Part shown: one piece after another, positions 51,599 to 63,966 of the stretch
How positions within the stretch are numbered: position 1 is the stretch's first letter
How the letters are laid out: the number at the start of each line of letters is the position of its first letter
DNA from: Macrotrachela quadricornifera
Lineage: Eukaryota; Rotifera; Eurotatoria; Philodinida; Philodinidae
NCBI GenBank assembly: GCA_022393335.1
Contig: JAJEKB010021383.1
Location: 1,058,684 to 1,122,683, forward strand
Length of the DNA stretch: 64,000 nucleotides
Direction of reading: 5' to 3'
The notes under the pieces: model-generated
What the model was told of the DNA's origin: nothing
What the model saw: the letters and a program-made list of their open reading frames with translations, nothing else
Databases searched by the model: none
Program-made: the position numbers and the translations under genes

Positions 51599-54577
51599 TT
51601 ATGAGTTTTTCATTGATTCAACTTTAATACGCATTCGTTCATAATAATTCTTATAAATTAATAAATTAGGATGATCAGGTGGAAGAGATTGACTGGCAAT
51701 ATCAACTGCACGTTGTTCATATTCTAAAGCTCGATTAAAATCTCCAAGACTTACAAATACAGTTGCCATACTATTATAAGTAAGTGCAAGATCAGGATGA
51801 TTAGATGGAAGACTTTTTTCTTGAATTTTTAATGCTTTATTATAATAATCAAGTGCTATTGAATATTCTTTCATTGATTGATGACTAACACCCACATTAT
51901 TATAAACAGCAGCTAATTCAGGATGATTAGAAGGAAGAGCTTTTTGTTGAATTTCAAGTGTTTGTTTATAACATTCAAGTGCATCGGAATATTTTTTTAA
52001 TGTTTGATATATAACACCCATATTATTATATGTAATTACAAATGATGGATGATTAGGTGTAAGAGATTTTTTTTTAATATCGAGAGATTTTTGATAATAT
52101 CCAAGTGCTTTTTTATTATTTTCTAATTTTCTTTGAATATCTCCAAGATTATTGTATGTTGAAGCTATAGCTGGATGATTAGATTGAAGTGTTTTTTGTT
52201 GAAGTTTAAGGGTTTTTTCATAATATTCAAGTGCTTGAGAATATTCACCCATTAATTGATGAAGATGACCCATATTATTATAAGAAACTCCAAGTAATGG
52301 ATGATTAGCAGGAAGTGCTTTTTGTCGAATTTTAATTGCTTTTTGATATAATGAAAGAGCAATTGAATAATTTCCCATACTTTGATGAGCAACACCAATA
52401 TTAGTATGTGTTATAGCCATTTCTGGATGATCAGGAGAAAGTGTTTTTTCTTGAATATCAAGTGCTTTTTGACAAGAAGAAAGTGCTTGAGAATATTCTC
52501 CCATTTGTTGATGAATTTCACCAATATTATTATATGTAAATGCTAATGATGGATGATTTGATGGTAAATTTTTTTGTTTAATATCTAATGATTTTTCTAA
52601 ATATGCAATAGCATTAGGAAAATCTCCTAATTCACGATAAACAAGACCAATATTATTATAAGTTATACCTAATGATGAATCCGTAGGTGAACATTTTTTT
52701 AATCGTATATTAAGAGCTTTTTCAAGATTTGTTAATGCAGCTGAAAAATTGCCCATTGCACGATGCAGTTCACCAATATTATTATATGTTGTAGCTAATT
52801 CTGGATGATCAGCAGGTAATGCTTTTCGTTTTATTTCAATTGCTTTTTGATAAAATTCAAGTGCTATAGAATATTCTCCAAGTGATTCATTAGCAAGACC
52901 AATATTATTATATGTTGTAGCAAATGATATATGATTAGGACGAAGAATTTTTTGTTTTATATCTAAAGTTTTTTGATGACTTGAAAGTGCATTAAAATAA
53001 TCTCCCATTTGTCGTTGAAGTTCACCTATATTATTATAAGAAACACTAAGTGATCGATGATTTGGTGGTAAATGTTGTCGACGAATTTCAATTGATTTTT
53101 GATAAAATAATAATGCTGATTGAAAATCACCAATATTATCATCTAAAACTCCTAATTCATTATAAATTCTTGCCATTTTTAATACATCATTATCTGGTAT
53201 TAAATCGAGTAATGCATAATAAATATCTTTTGCATGATCATAATCATGAATAATTGTCATTAATTGTGCAAGTTTAAACCAATTTATTGATTCTTTTGTT
53301 TCTTCTCGTATTAATTCATTAAGATTTATTATATATTCATCATTAGCATTAGTTAATTTAAGATCTAATTGCCATAATCGATTTTCTATTTGTTTTATAT
53401 CAATTATACGAAATATACTATGCATAGAAAAGAGAATATATTTATCTTTATCAGAAGAATAACTAATATTTTGTAATGAAGCATAAGGATTTGATGTATG
53501 TTTAGATTCAATTTTCATAGAAAATAATATTCCAATTCCATTATTAGATTTTTGAGCATGACGTGCTAATTTTAATGATGTTTGATAATCTGAATCTGCC
53601 ATAATAAAATTATTAAATGTTAATAGATTACCTTTAATATTTTTCATTTTTTCAAAATCTTCATTTGATATATTTTGACTTCGATAAACAATAATTGGTA
53701 ATCGATAGTTTTTTAATGTCTCAATTTGTAATTTTTCTAATTGTTGATAAAGATCTTTAATAAAAAATCCCATTCGTATAATAATTTCAATATCTTGTGT
53801 TTGTAATGCACGATTAAGCATTGAATTAATAAAACAATCTCTTGTATACCACCATATAGGTGAATGTTGATGATAAGTTTTTTCAAATTCATCTATAATT
53901 TTTAATTGATTATTATTTGAAAAATATTGTATACGACAAAATTTTGTTAAATCTTTTATTGATTCATTATCATATTTTATTTCAAGTATAATTATTTTAA
54001 CTAATAACCAATAAATAAATAATTGATTTATTTCTTGTATATCTTTTTTTATATATTTTATTGAAGGAATAATACTCATTACAAGTGAATCTTGTTTAAA
54101 ATGTTTTGTATTACGTTTAAGTGTACTACATATTGTTTCAATTCGCGTAAATATACCTTCAATTTTATTATATTCTTCATTTGAATATGTTAATTTTTCT
54201 CCCTCAGATGAATATATATATATTGAATGAATATGTGACATGGATTTAATACGAGGCCATATTTCATCAAAAAATTCACTTGATATAACTAATAAAATCA
54301 TTTGATTTTTAACTGTTGAAAGATATTTAATACAATCTTTTATATTTGTAAATGTATGAAATGAAATAAATATACGTCGAAGACGAGCTAAAGAATTTTG
54401 ATAAACAATATCACCATCATTTATATCAGCATCAAGCCATGTAATAACAAATTTACTGCTAATTATTGTACTTTGAAGAGTTTGTGGAATTGCAGTAATA
54501 TTTTCATTTGATAAAGAATTGTTAGTTACATCGGATGGACTAACACGTTTGTTTCGTTTTGATGTTATGATTCCCAT
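51599..54577 (-). CDS. ART-like/TPR protein with degenerate active site, 12 repeats, putative myristoylation
   Basis: A single-exon frame of 992 residues, paralogous in design to the protein at 2.3-6.2 kb. The N-terminus MGIITSKRNK fits the N-myristoylation pattern (Gly2, Ser6, then basic residues). Residues ~45-155 repeat the alpha/beta domain (VITWLDADIND; FHTFTNIKDCIKYL). The ART-like domain (~235-405) keeps HSPIWWYTRDCF and R299 in IVYRSQ. However, the STS motif is replaced by M326-A327-D328 (FNNFIMADSD), and the catalytic E-x-E has become D378-K-Y380 (DKDKYILFSM). Transferase activity is therefore unlikely. Twelve 42-residue TPRs follow from ~468 to ~971 (TYNNIGE, ALEYYQKAIEI, LPxNHPE). 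Likely a membrane-associated scaffold or NAD-binding pseudoenzyme; partners unknown. The start is fixed by the myristoylation signal and by AT-rich noise upstream. Confidence 0.85.
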   Translation of the reverse strand: MGIITSKRNKRVSPSDVTNNSLSNENITAIPQTLQSTIISSKFVITWLDADINDGDIVYQNSLARLRRIFISFHTFTNIKDCIKYLSTVKNQMILLVISSEFFDEIWPRIKSMSHIHSIYIYSSEGEKLTYSNEEYNKIEGIFTRIETICSTLKRNTKHFKQDSLVMSIIPSIKYIKKDIQEINQLFIYWLLVKIIILEIKYDNESIKDLTKFCRIQYFSNNNQLKIIDEFEKTYHQHSPIWWYTRDCFINSMLNRALQTQDIEIIIRMGFFIKDLYQQLEKLQIETLKNYRLPIIVYRSQNISNEDFEKMKNIKGNLLTFNNFIMADSDYQTSLKLARHAQKSNNGIGILFSMKIESKHTSNPYASLQNISYSSDKDKYILFSMHSIFRIIDIKQIENRLWQLDLKLTNANDEYIINLNELIREETKESINWFKLAQLMTIIHDYDHAKDIYYALLDLIPDNDVLKMARIYNELGVLDDNIGDFQSALLFYQKSIEIRRQHLPPNHRSLSVSYNNIGELQRQMGDYFNALSSHQKTLDIKQKILRPNHISFATTYNNIGLANESLGEYSIALEFYQKAIEIKRKALPADHPELATTYNNIGELHRAMGNFSAALTNLEKALNIRLKKCSPTDSSLGITYNNIGLVYRELGDFPNAIAYLEKSLDIKQKNLPSNHPSLAFTYNNIGEIHQQMGEYSQALSSCQKALDIQEKTLSPDHPEMAITHTNIGVAHQSMGNYSIALSLYQKAIKIRQKALPANHPLLGVSYNNMGHLHQLMGEYSQALEYYEKTLKLQQKTLQSNHPAIASTYNNLGDIQRKLENNKKALGYYQKSLDIKKKSLTPNHPSFVITYNNMGVIYQTLKKYSDALECYKQTLEIQQKALPSNHPELAAVYNNVGVSHQSMKEYSIALDYYNKALKIQEKSLPSNHPDLALTYNSMATVFVSLGDFNRALEYEQRAVDIASQSLPPDHPNLLIYKNYYERMRIKVESMKNS

Positions 54578-57413
54578 TGAAATTTATAATAACTATATGT
54601 TACTTTATTATCGATAAAATGTGTTGTCAACACATTGTATATATCATTTTTTGTCTCTAATAGAAAGAGAAAAAAGGAAAAAAATGGAATTAAAATTCTA
54701 TTAAATACACAAAATGTTTATGGCAATATGCACTTAAATACTGTTGTTGTTTTATATGTTCTCTCTATTTTTTTTACCTTCAATACATAGTACAATATAT
54801 TATATTGATTATTTAATTAAATTTTTACTATTAAAAAAATACATATTCAAGGAAGTTTAATAGAATATAACTGAATTTGAGTTCTATTTCTGATCTAATC
54901 CTTTGTATGATGCACAAACGTTTACGTACCATAATTTTTCGGTTCAACAATACAACTCATTGAGTTTCATTGTTTGGCAAAAAATAGTAACTGCTCTTTT
55001 CAAGTGTTTATATTGAAATCAATATAGAAATAATACATGTATATGTCAAGCAACGTTGAGATTTAGTTAAACTATATATGCCTCATATTAAAAGTAAAAA
55101 ATTTTTCTCTACTTTTAATCTAATGTTTCTTTATGAATCAAGCTTCAATGCAATATTATCAATTAAATAACATGTTATGACATTGTCTAACTGGGAGTAC
55201 AATCTGAGACATTTTGGTGTTTACCTCGGAGTACTATCTAGAACCGATTGGGTTCTACCTAAGGATACCAACCCGAACTCTTTGGGTTCGATTTTAGGGT
55301 GCTATCCTAAAAGTTTTTGAGCTCTACTTATAGATGTTTAGGAGAATACAACATTTTATTACTATACTACTTGAGTTATTAGTGTAATTCATTGATATTA
55401 AACTCATTCAATGCAGTTTTTCTTCTGCATCAGAATAAACAGTTATTTGGTGAATATCATCACCAATTGGGGCTTGATTATTATATGTAAGATTTATTAC
55501 ATCACTGAATAAATAAGATTTTTCTCCATAACGAGGAACTCAATGAACACTGTCCAATGGAATTATTTTCCCAATGGAAGCTATGATGTACATAATCACA
55601 ATATGCAACCTTTCCTTTCTCTCAGATATCTGTACAAAGAGTACAAAAGCAGTTTAAACTGTGTTGAAAATAATTTCATTGAATAGAGCCTATTGATAGT
55701 GATGCTCTTTTAGATCAAAAATTGAGTTTTTCGTCTTTCAAAAATCTCCTACATAGCTCTTATCATTCCAGTAATACAGAAATAAAATACTGTATTCGTG
55801 ATCAAAACACTTTATTCTATCGATCAGGAAGAGCATAAACGGAAAAAGAAATCTTTTTTCGAATGGCAGGAGGTTATTCCAGACACAAAATTCAAAATGA
55901 CTCTGAAAAAGAATCTCATTTGATCAGACTATTAAAATTTATATCAACCTTTTTGCCGTATGCAGAGTCACGCAGCAGTCTAAATGCAATAATAGTTATT
56001 AGGGGTTACTCACTGCAGTACCTCACGTAGGATTGAAAAAGTTTTTGGTAGCATCTTCCGATAAGTTCAAAAGTGTTCTAGATAAGATTCTCAAGTAGAC
56101 CTCAAAAGGTTGTAGATATTATCTCTAAGCCATAACATGTTATTTAATTTTTGTAAAATAATTTGAAATAGATGGAAAAATTATATAGATCGATAGTTTA
56201 TTCAATCAAAGATTAGTTAAATTTATGTCCTTATAGCGTTCACATTCTAAAAAAAGAATAGAATATACTCTTTTAATTAAAAATAAAGGATACACATCAA
56301 TATTCTTGTCTTAATGGTAAACAAAGTTGATATATTTTGACAGGCTTCTATCATGAAAATAGGAAAGCAAATAAGCAAAATCGAGAATTAGTCGGTTCAC
56401 CTCAAATTTATGATAGTATGGATTAAAATCACCATTAGTCATGTGAAAAATCCTAATGTTCCAATCAGATCCGTTCCAAATATCAATTCAATCATGAATT
56501 TGGTGAAATTTTGCTCTTCTGAACGATAATCATATATACCACAATTCTTAATCCTTATTCTAATGATGAATAAAAGAAGATAATACAGAGCACTATATTC
56601 ATCTAAATCTTGAAATCGAAATCATTAGTTCACATAAATATCCAAATACATAGAATATATCTACCAGTTTTTGTAAACTTACTTCGTCATCTACCTAGAT
56701 TTTTTTCATAGGAATGATGAATACAGAACAAATAACACAAACATCATGCGATCGTTACTGCTTTATAATGTCAAACGAAGAATGGTGAGTAACCATTAAA
56801 GTGTAGATAAACACATTATTATATGATGACAAAAAACAAATATTCATTCGTTTAAGAAACATGTTAACGAAAAGAACAGAATAAAAGAAAAACGAATTCC
56901 TTATTGCTTTTGTTGTGAACCTATAAAGTGCAAATAGAATTGATAATGAATATCTATATATATATCAGGAGAATGGTATTTGAAAAAAATTCAAGAATCT
57001 GTTCTGGTTTCCAAGAAGTGCAAGATTCTTTCCAGATTTTGGATTTCTTGCTTCATCATCCAAGATTCTATCTACCTGATTCTTGTCGTATCTACAAGAT
57101 CTTATTAATCAGGGAAGAATCTTGACTATTTTTTCTGCAAAATAAGAATAGAGCCAAGAACGTTGATTTATGAACTGATGAAAATTATTGTGAATATAAT
57201 AACAGATGTATGATAAAAATCATGGATTTATTCGGATATACGTCAAAGTTATATATCAGTAACTAAAATGCGACATACATAAAGGAACTAACAAGATTGA
57301 TTGTTTATTATTTATTTATAAATATTAACACTTTTTAAAAGAAAAAAAAAATTAATAAAATATATAAAAAACTTGATAATCATTTTTTAAAAAATTATAT
57401 AACAAAAAGAAAA
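54578..57413. other. Intergenic with weak coding-like fragments
   Basis: Mostly AT-rich. On the minus strand 55400-55620 reads protein-like (IPLDSVH, stop, VPRYGEKSYLFSDVINLTYN, APIGDDIHQITVYSDAEEKL), probably a decayed exon of unknown family. Around 55230-55320 small hairpins with AACCCGAACTCTTTGGGTT occur. Around 56970-57140 CAAGATTCT/AGAATCTTG words form a loose inverted repeat, and the frame 56928-57125 is part of it. A short frame ending at a GTGAGT site (56714-56786) could be an exon but has no partner. Confidence 0.35.
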
Positions 57414-60400
57414 ATGTTTGATATAAAAAATCTATTCTATTTTATTTTCATACATTTAATTATTGCTACACCTCAAATTAATCTTTATTTAACAAATTGG
57501 ATTAATGAAAGTGATAATATATTACAACATAATTGTCTACGTATTACTACTCGTATTGATAAATCGAATATTAATCGTCAAATAATATCATATTGTATGA
57601 GTAAATGGCCATCGAAATTTTATATAAATAATAATAATAATAATCTATTTTCAATATTTACTTTTGATGAATTATCAAAACAAAATATAACAAGTGAACA
57701 ATTATATCATTGGTCAGCACCAATAGATATTATTGAAAATTATCAATTTTATTTAAATGAAATATCAATAACAAATAATTCATATATGAAAACAATTATT
57801 TATTATAATTGTACATTACCAAAATTTGGTCCTATGTGTCAATATACATTTGATAATAATTATATAAATGATTTATCTTTAAATAAAATTATTTATAATT
57901 ATTATCATAATTATGAATATAAACCAACAAGTTTAACATGTTATATTTATTTACAATGTAATCGTGGTTCATTTACATCTTGTCTTGATTGGAGTGATAT
58001 TTGTGATGGAAAAATTGATTGTTATAATAATAAAATTGATGAAGAATATTGTTGGCAACTTGAAATAAATGAATGTAATGATAATGAATATCGATGTTAT
58101 AATGGACAATGTATACCAAAATTATTTTATCAAGATGATTATAATACTCCTGATTGTCTTGATGGATCTGATGAATATCGAACATATTTTGATAAATATA
58201 AAAAATGTGATACAAATGAACCAATATTTGAATGTGAAGATATAACATGTCCTTATTCACCATTAACAAGTTCTTGTGTAAATCAACGTAAAAATTTAAT
58301 AATCGATAAATTATTTTCTATTAAAGATAAATCAATATCTGATAAATGTTGGATAGCTTTTAAATGTATTATTTATATGTTAGAATCAAATAATTCCATA
58401 TGTAATGAATTTTGTAAAAATAATATTTGTAATGATATATTACAAAATATTATAGAAGAACAATGTCCAAATATAATATTTATTCCATCTATACCAATTT
58501 TATTCAATAATATTTATTTTGCTTATAATAAAAATGATGTTAAATATTTAGCCTATGGAAAATTTTATCCTCCATATATTTGTTCGAATATTTCGGATTA
58601 TAATAATTTTTTTGTTAATATGTCAAAAATAATATTTAATAATATGTTATGTTATCGTTCGGAAAATATTCTACCATCATTAGCATTAAAATGGCCTATA
58701 TGGGAAATTGATTATCTATTACCTATATATAATGCACTTAGAAAATATAATCAAATTTTTAATTATACTTCGAAAATTTGTAATAGATCGAATATGTATC
58801 AATGTATGAATTCATTGAAATGTATTTCAATATATCGTATTATGGATGATATATATGATTGTCCTTATAATGATGATGAATATATTACTATTGTTAATAA
58901 TATTGGATTAGAACAAATAAAAAAAAATTATTTTAAATATCAAATATCAAATAAACATATTGAATCAATTTGGTGTGATAATAAAATTGGACGTGATCTA
59001 TCGGTATTATTAAATTGTTCGTTTTATCATCATATATGTATTTCACCACATACAAATCAAATTATGTATTTACCAATAAGAAAAATAAATGATAGTTATG
59101 TTGATTGTCTTAGTACCACTAACAAATCAAATTTATGTATTAACAGTCAAAGTCTTCAAGATAAGTTTTATTGTATGAATGGTATTTCTAAATCATGTAT
59201 TTCTTTATGTCAATTGTTTGATAATGTGGATGATGAACAATTTCTATTGGATGTTTTACATCCTAAACAAAAAAGACAATCTTCATTATCTAAACAACAG
59301 CAATTATATTGTCATCGTGGTCTTAATTTAAATGTTTGGTTAGATAGTAAAAATAATTTAACAACAATTACATGTCTTTGTCCACCTAGTTTTTATGGTG
59401 ATCAATGTCAATATCAAAATCAACGAATTAGTCTTACTATACAATTTCGAACATTATCAAGTTCTTGGAATATACCATTTTCTATTATTATTTCACTTAT
59501 TGATGATAGTGATGAAAGAATTATTCATTCATATGAACAATTTACATATATATCTTTACAAGATTGTAAAATAAAATTTCATATCTATTTACTTTATTCA
59601 ACTCGACCAAAAGATCAAACAAAAAATTATTCAATACATATTGATATATATGAAAAAATTTCATTAGATTATCGTGGAAGTTTATTATTTCCAATTCATT
59701 TTTCATTTTTACCTGTTCATCGTTTAGCTTATCTAATTAATATTCCACAAATAAATAATATTATTGAAACTTGTTTAAATCATCAATGTATTCATGGAAA
59801 ATGTATAAAATATTCAAATAATTTAGAATATACTACTTTTTGTCAATGTAATCATGGATGGTCTGGACGATATTGTCATATTCCATATATTTGTACATGT
59901 TCATCTGATTCATTATGTATTGGTATTACTGCTAATCAACGATCTATATGTATTTGTCCTATTCATAGATTTGGTTCTCGATGTTTTCTTACACATACAA
60001 TATGTCAAAATAATAATAATACAACATGTCAAAATGGTGGTCAATGTATACCTACTGATGAAGATAGGGAATTTATATGTATTTGTCCAAAAGGTTTTAA
60101 TGGAAAACAATGTGAAATAGCTGATAACAGACTTATTTTATCATTTGAAAAAGATATTATTCTATCACAATCATTACTTATTCATTTCATTGAAATTATT
60201 TCAAATAATACACCGATTAGAATGACTACATTTATAAAAAATTCTATTAGAAAATATTCAATTACTATTTATTGGTCACAACCATTTCATTTTGTTTTTA
60301 TTGAATTATTCAATAAGAATTATTATTTAACTATTGTTCAAGATAATTATAAACCATCAATAATAATTAATAAAACAATTTATTCATCAGATCGTTGTCA

Positions 60401-61831
60401 ACATATAAATGAAATATTTAATGAAACTATAATTAAATATAATTTTCTTCGTCGGATTAAATATTATCATATATCATGTCAAAATAATTCATTAAATTTA
60501 TCTTGTTTTTATGATGATATTCATTTATGTACATGCCAAAATTATGATCAACAACGTTTAGCTAATTGTTTTAAATTTAATCATAATATGACATTTAATT
60601 GTTTAGGAGAAAATACTTGTGAAAATGGTGCACAATGTTTTCAAGATAATTTAAATTGTTCAAAAAGATCAATATGTATATGTCCTCGATGTTTTTATGG
60701 TATACATTGTCAATTTAGTACAAGTGGATTTAGTTTATCACTTGATGGTATATTAGGTTATCATATTCAACCATATGTTAATATAAAACATCAATCATAT
60801 ATTATACATATAAGTATAATATTAACAATAATTTTTATTCTTATAGGATTTATTAATAGTATACTTGCTTTAATTACATTTAAAAATAAAGTTATATGTG
60901 AAGTTGGTTGTGGTATTTATTTATTAAGTTCTTCAATTACTAGTTTATTAACAATGATTTTATTTGGATTAAAATTTTTAATAGTTTTACTTACACAAAT
61001 GTCTATTATAATGAATAGATCATTTTTATTATTTGAATGTTATTCAATGGATTTTTTTCTTCGAATTTTTTTAAATATAAATCAATGGTTAAATGCATGT
61101 GTAGCTATTGAACGAGCATATACTGCAATAAAAGGTACAAAATTTAATAAAAAAAAAAGTAAAAAAACAGCAAAATTTATAATTATAATTATTATATTTA
61201 TAAATATTGGTACAAATATTCATGATCCTATTAATCGACGTTTAATTAATGAAGAAAATAATAATGATGATGAAAAACGAACTTGGTGTATTGTTACTTA
61301 TTCATCTAATTTACAAATATATAATTCTATTATACAAACATTTCATTTTTGTGCACCATTTATAATTAATCTTATTGCAGCTATTATACTTATAGCAAAA
61401 AAATCTCATCAACAATTAAATCTTCAAACTCATGGACGTTATGAAAGATTTTTAAGAGAACAATTTTTACAACATAAACATTTATTTATTGCTCCAATTA
61501 TATTAGTTATACTTGCATTACCTCGTATAATTATTGTATTTATATCAAAATGTATGAAATCATCTGATGATGTATGGTTATATCTTATTGGATATTTTAT
61601 TTCATTTATTCCATCTATGCTTACTTTTATTGTATTTATATTACCATCAAAATATTATAAAAGAGAATTTTATAATTCTATTAATCGATATCGAACTAAT
61701 ATAGAAAGAAATTTTCTTCCTATATTACCAAGGTAAACACAATAGTTTTGTCTTTATAAACATGCATTAATAGTTAGATTTCCTTTTTTAGATTATCAAT
61801 TCGACGATCGAATCAAATTCATCCAATGTAA
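57414..61831 (+). CDS. Large LDLa/EGF receptor with seven membrane segments
   Basis: Two exons: 57414-61732 and 61792-61831. The 59-bp GT-AG intron replaces a stop one codon later and adds LSIRRSNQIHPM, giving about 1452 residues. A hydrophobic signal peptide (FYFIFIHLIIATPQ) starts an Asn/Ile-rich ectodomain. LDL-receptor class A modules occur at ~176-214 (CDGKIDCYNNKIDEEYC) and ~220-258 (CLDGSDEY), and a degenerate one at ~455-490. EGF-like modules lie at ~632-667 (CLCPPSFYGDQC), ~785-822 (CQCNHGWSGRYC), ~825-860, ~862-902 (CICPKGFNGKQC) and ~1063-1102. Residues ~1127-1415 hold seven hydrophobic helices; after helix 3 ACVAIERAYTA replaces the DRY region and the last helix ends LPSKYYKREF in place of NPxxY. 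Expected: cell-surface rhodopsin-like receptor with adhesive ectodomain; ligand and G protein unknown. Codons are extremely A/T-biased. Confidence 0.87.
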
Positions 61832-63930
61832 ATATAAATTTACAATTAAATTTGAAACTATATTTTTCAATGTTGTTTTCTTTTTTCCTTGTCATATATT
61901 ACTTATTAAAATACGCTTATTTTATATTATTATTCTAGCTTATTACATTTGCTAAAGTTCAAATTCATTTTTGAAATAAAACTGAAAGGAAATTCTTGTC
62001 AAATATTTATTTTATTCTAATGGAAAATAAATTGATACAAAGTCAAGAATTCTGTTATGCTAACGATGCAGATTTTTTCTATCTTTTTTTTGAATTTATC
62101 TATCAAATGCAAATATAATATACAGAAATACACTTTTTTTTTGAACGTAGCTTTTTCAATCAATGAGTAAAGGAGAGAAGAACTTTTCTCGATTCAAAAA
62201 TTCCTATTATATAAACTTAAAACATTGATTCAGTCAGAAAAACTAATTGAAAACGTAGGCACACAGTTCATATTAAAAAATTCAACAAAATTGGAAGATC
62301 TAAGACGAAAGCCTCATCAAAAAATAATACTCAAATGCAACAATATGTTGTTGAACTTATACATTCTCAAGAAGTTTACTCTTATCTTTATTAATTACAA
62401 TATAATCAAAATAGACCACAACCATTATTAATATCAGAAATAAATTACTCAATTCCTACTTTAATGAACGATATGTTAATGCAAGAAAAAAAAACTTTTC
62501 TTATCACGTAAATCGTATTCCTTATAAATGGAATATTGATACTATTCGATCTCCACTTAATCATATATGCTGCATTTTTAGAGATAATCGACCAACTACA
62601 CGAATTCGAATTAATTTTCATTTTATCATTTAACTCAGCTATATTTATCTTGACTGCATTCGATATCCAGAAACACCATGTAAACCATTTATTCGAATTG
62701 ATTGTTGCTATAAATGTTAATAATACGAACATATATTTTATAATTGTACAAATGTGGTGAAACTCATCCTCATAATTCTAATTTCATCAAATGTGCCAAT
62801 TGTGTACGTTTACACAAAGAAAAGTCACCGAATACTCAGTGAAAATTTCTTACTAAAATCAACAACACCGACAGGTCACAAGAATAACCAATCAATCGCC
62901 GACTGGAATTTCACTTTCACTTTCGGCCTGATTATATTCTAATGTTTTACAAACAACATCAATACATATCAATGCCCATTCAGAAAAAAGAAGGCGGGTG
63001 AGTCACTTTCAAATAACTTTTGATAGGAACAAGATAGAGAGCTACAGTTTTCGCCATCAGAAAGAGGAGATGAAAACGTAACGAACCATATTTTACAGGA
63101 TAAATTGACATAATTTTTTCAAAGACTTGAAACGATATTGTTAGAAACCAATATATTTCGTAAGATGACTACAGTGATTTTTCAATAATATCGTGCGTAT
63201 TTTAATTGCTATCAAAAGATCTACAAATTATACGGAAAACCAAGATGTTTAGATATATTCGCTCACAAGTTACAAGTATTCCAGTGGAAATTTTCAGCAG
63301 ATTTTTCTATTAATTTCGGTGAAAAAGACCACTTTTTTTGCATATTTTCCATATAATAGGGGCTCAAATTTTCGACAATTTTTAAAAGTTGATTTAGAAA
63401 ACTTTCTGAAAAGTCTATATTATACAGTTCGATGCGTCTTCATCTTCTCTTTCCAATAATAAAAATTGCAGCTCTCTATCTTGCAGCAATCTGATACAAC
63501 TCAAATAAAAAAAAGGAACTATCAATAGCAGTTGATTTTCCATTTAATCATTTTCGTTTATTTCGTTTTGTTGTTCTGTTGTATATGTATCATACCGCGT
63601 TAGAAGCCTCTTACGTTTGTTATGTCACTAATTATATCCATTTCGTTCGTTCTGTCGTTTATTTTTACGTACATGCTTATTCATATCACGATTTGCAACA
63701 GAATGAAAATGAAGGTATATCGGTTATTACGTCGTTCGACCCATCACTAGATTCGTCATCGCTGTCTCTACAGACTGCTATACTAAGCTTTTTGTTCTCT
63801 CTCTGCTTGTTATCATCAATTCGTCTTTCAATTCTTTCGTAAGCGTTTGAAAAAAATACTAAAATAAAAAAAATTACAGGCGTCATGAAATAAATGCGCA
63901 AAATCGAAAAGAAAGAAAAGAAACATTTAA
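61832..63930. other. Intergenic with one weak coding-like fragment
   Basis: The first ~100 bp is probably the receptor's 3' UTR. Between 62400 and 62880 plus-strand pieces read protein-like in shifting frames (NRIPYKWNIDTIRSPLNHIC, FRDNRPTTRIRINFHF, then a Cys/His-containing HPHNSNFIKCANCVRLHKEK), suggesting a decayed gene with a possible zinc-knuckle, family not recognised. The frames 63579-63842 and 63686-63901 overlap on opposite strands and have no support. Confidence 0.35.
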
Positions 63931-63966
63931 TATAAGTGAATCATACTATAGTATGATTCACTTATA
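63931..63966. repeat. Perfect 36-bp palindrome without spacer
   Basis: TATAAGTGAATCATACTA is followed immediately by its exact reverse complement TAGTATGATTCACTTATA. Symmetry stops outside these bases. It may be a closed pair of small inverted repeats, a fold-back produced during sequencing or assembly, or a dyad binding site. Confidence 0.85.

Noticed and set aside
59854..60120. 88-codon plus-strand and 65-codon minus-strand frames inside the receptor
   Set aside because: Other-frame shadows of the EGF modules.
61733..61738. TAA at 61736-61738 as the receptor stop
   Set aside because: The stop lies inside a GTAAAC donor; removing a 59-bp GT-AG intron continues the frame to 61831. The unspliced stop remains possible and would change only the last 12 residues.
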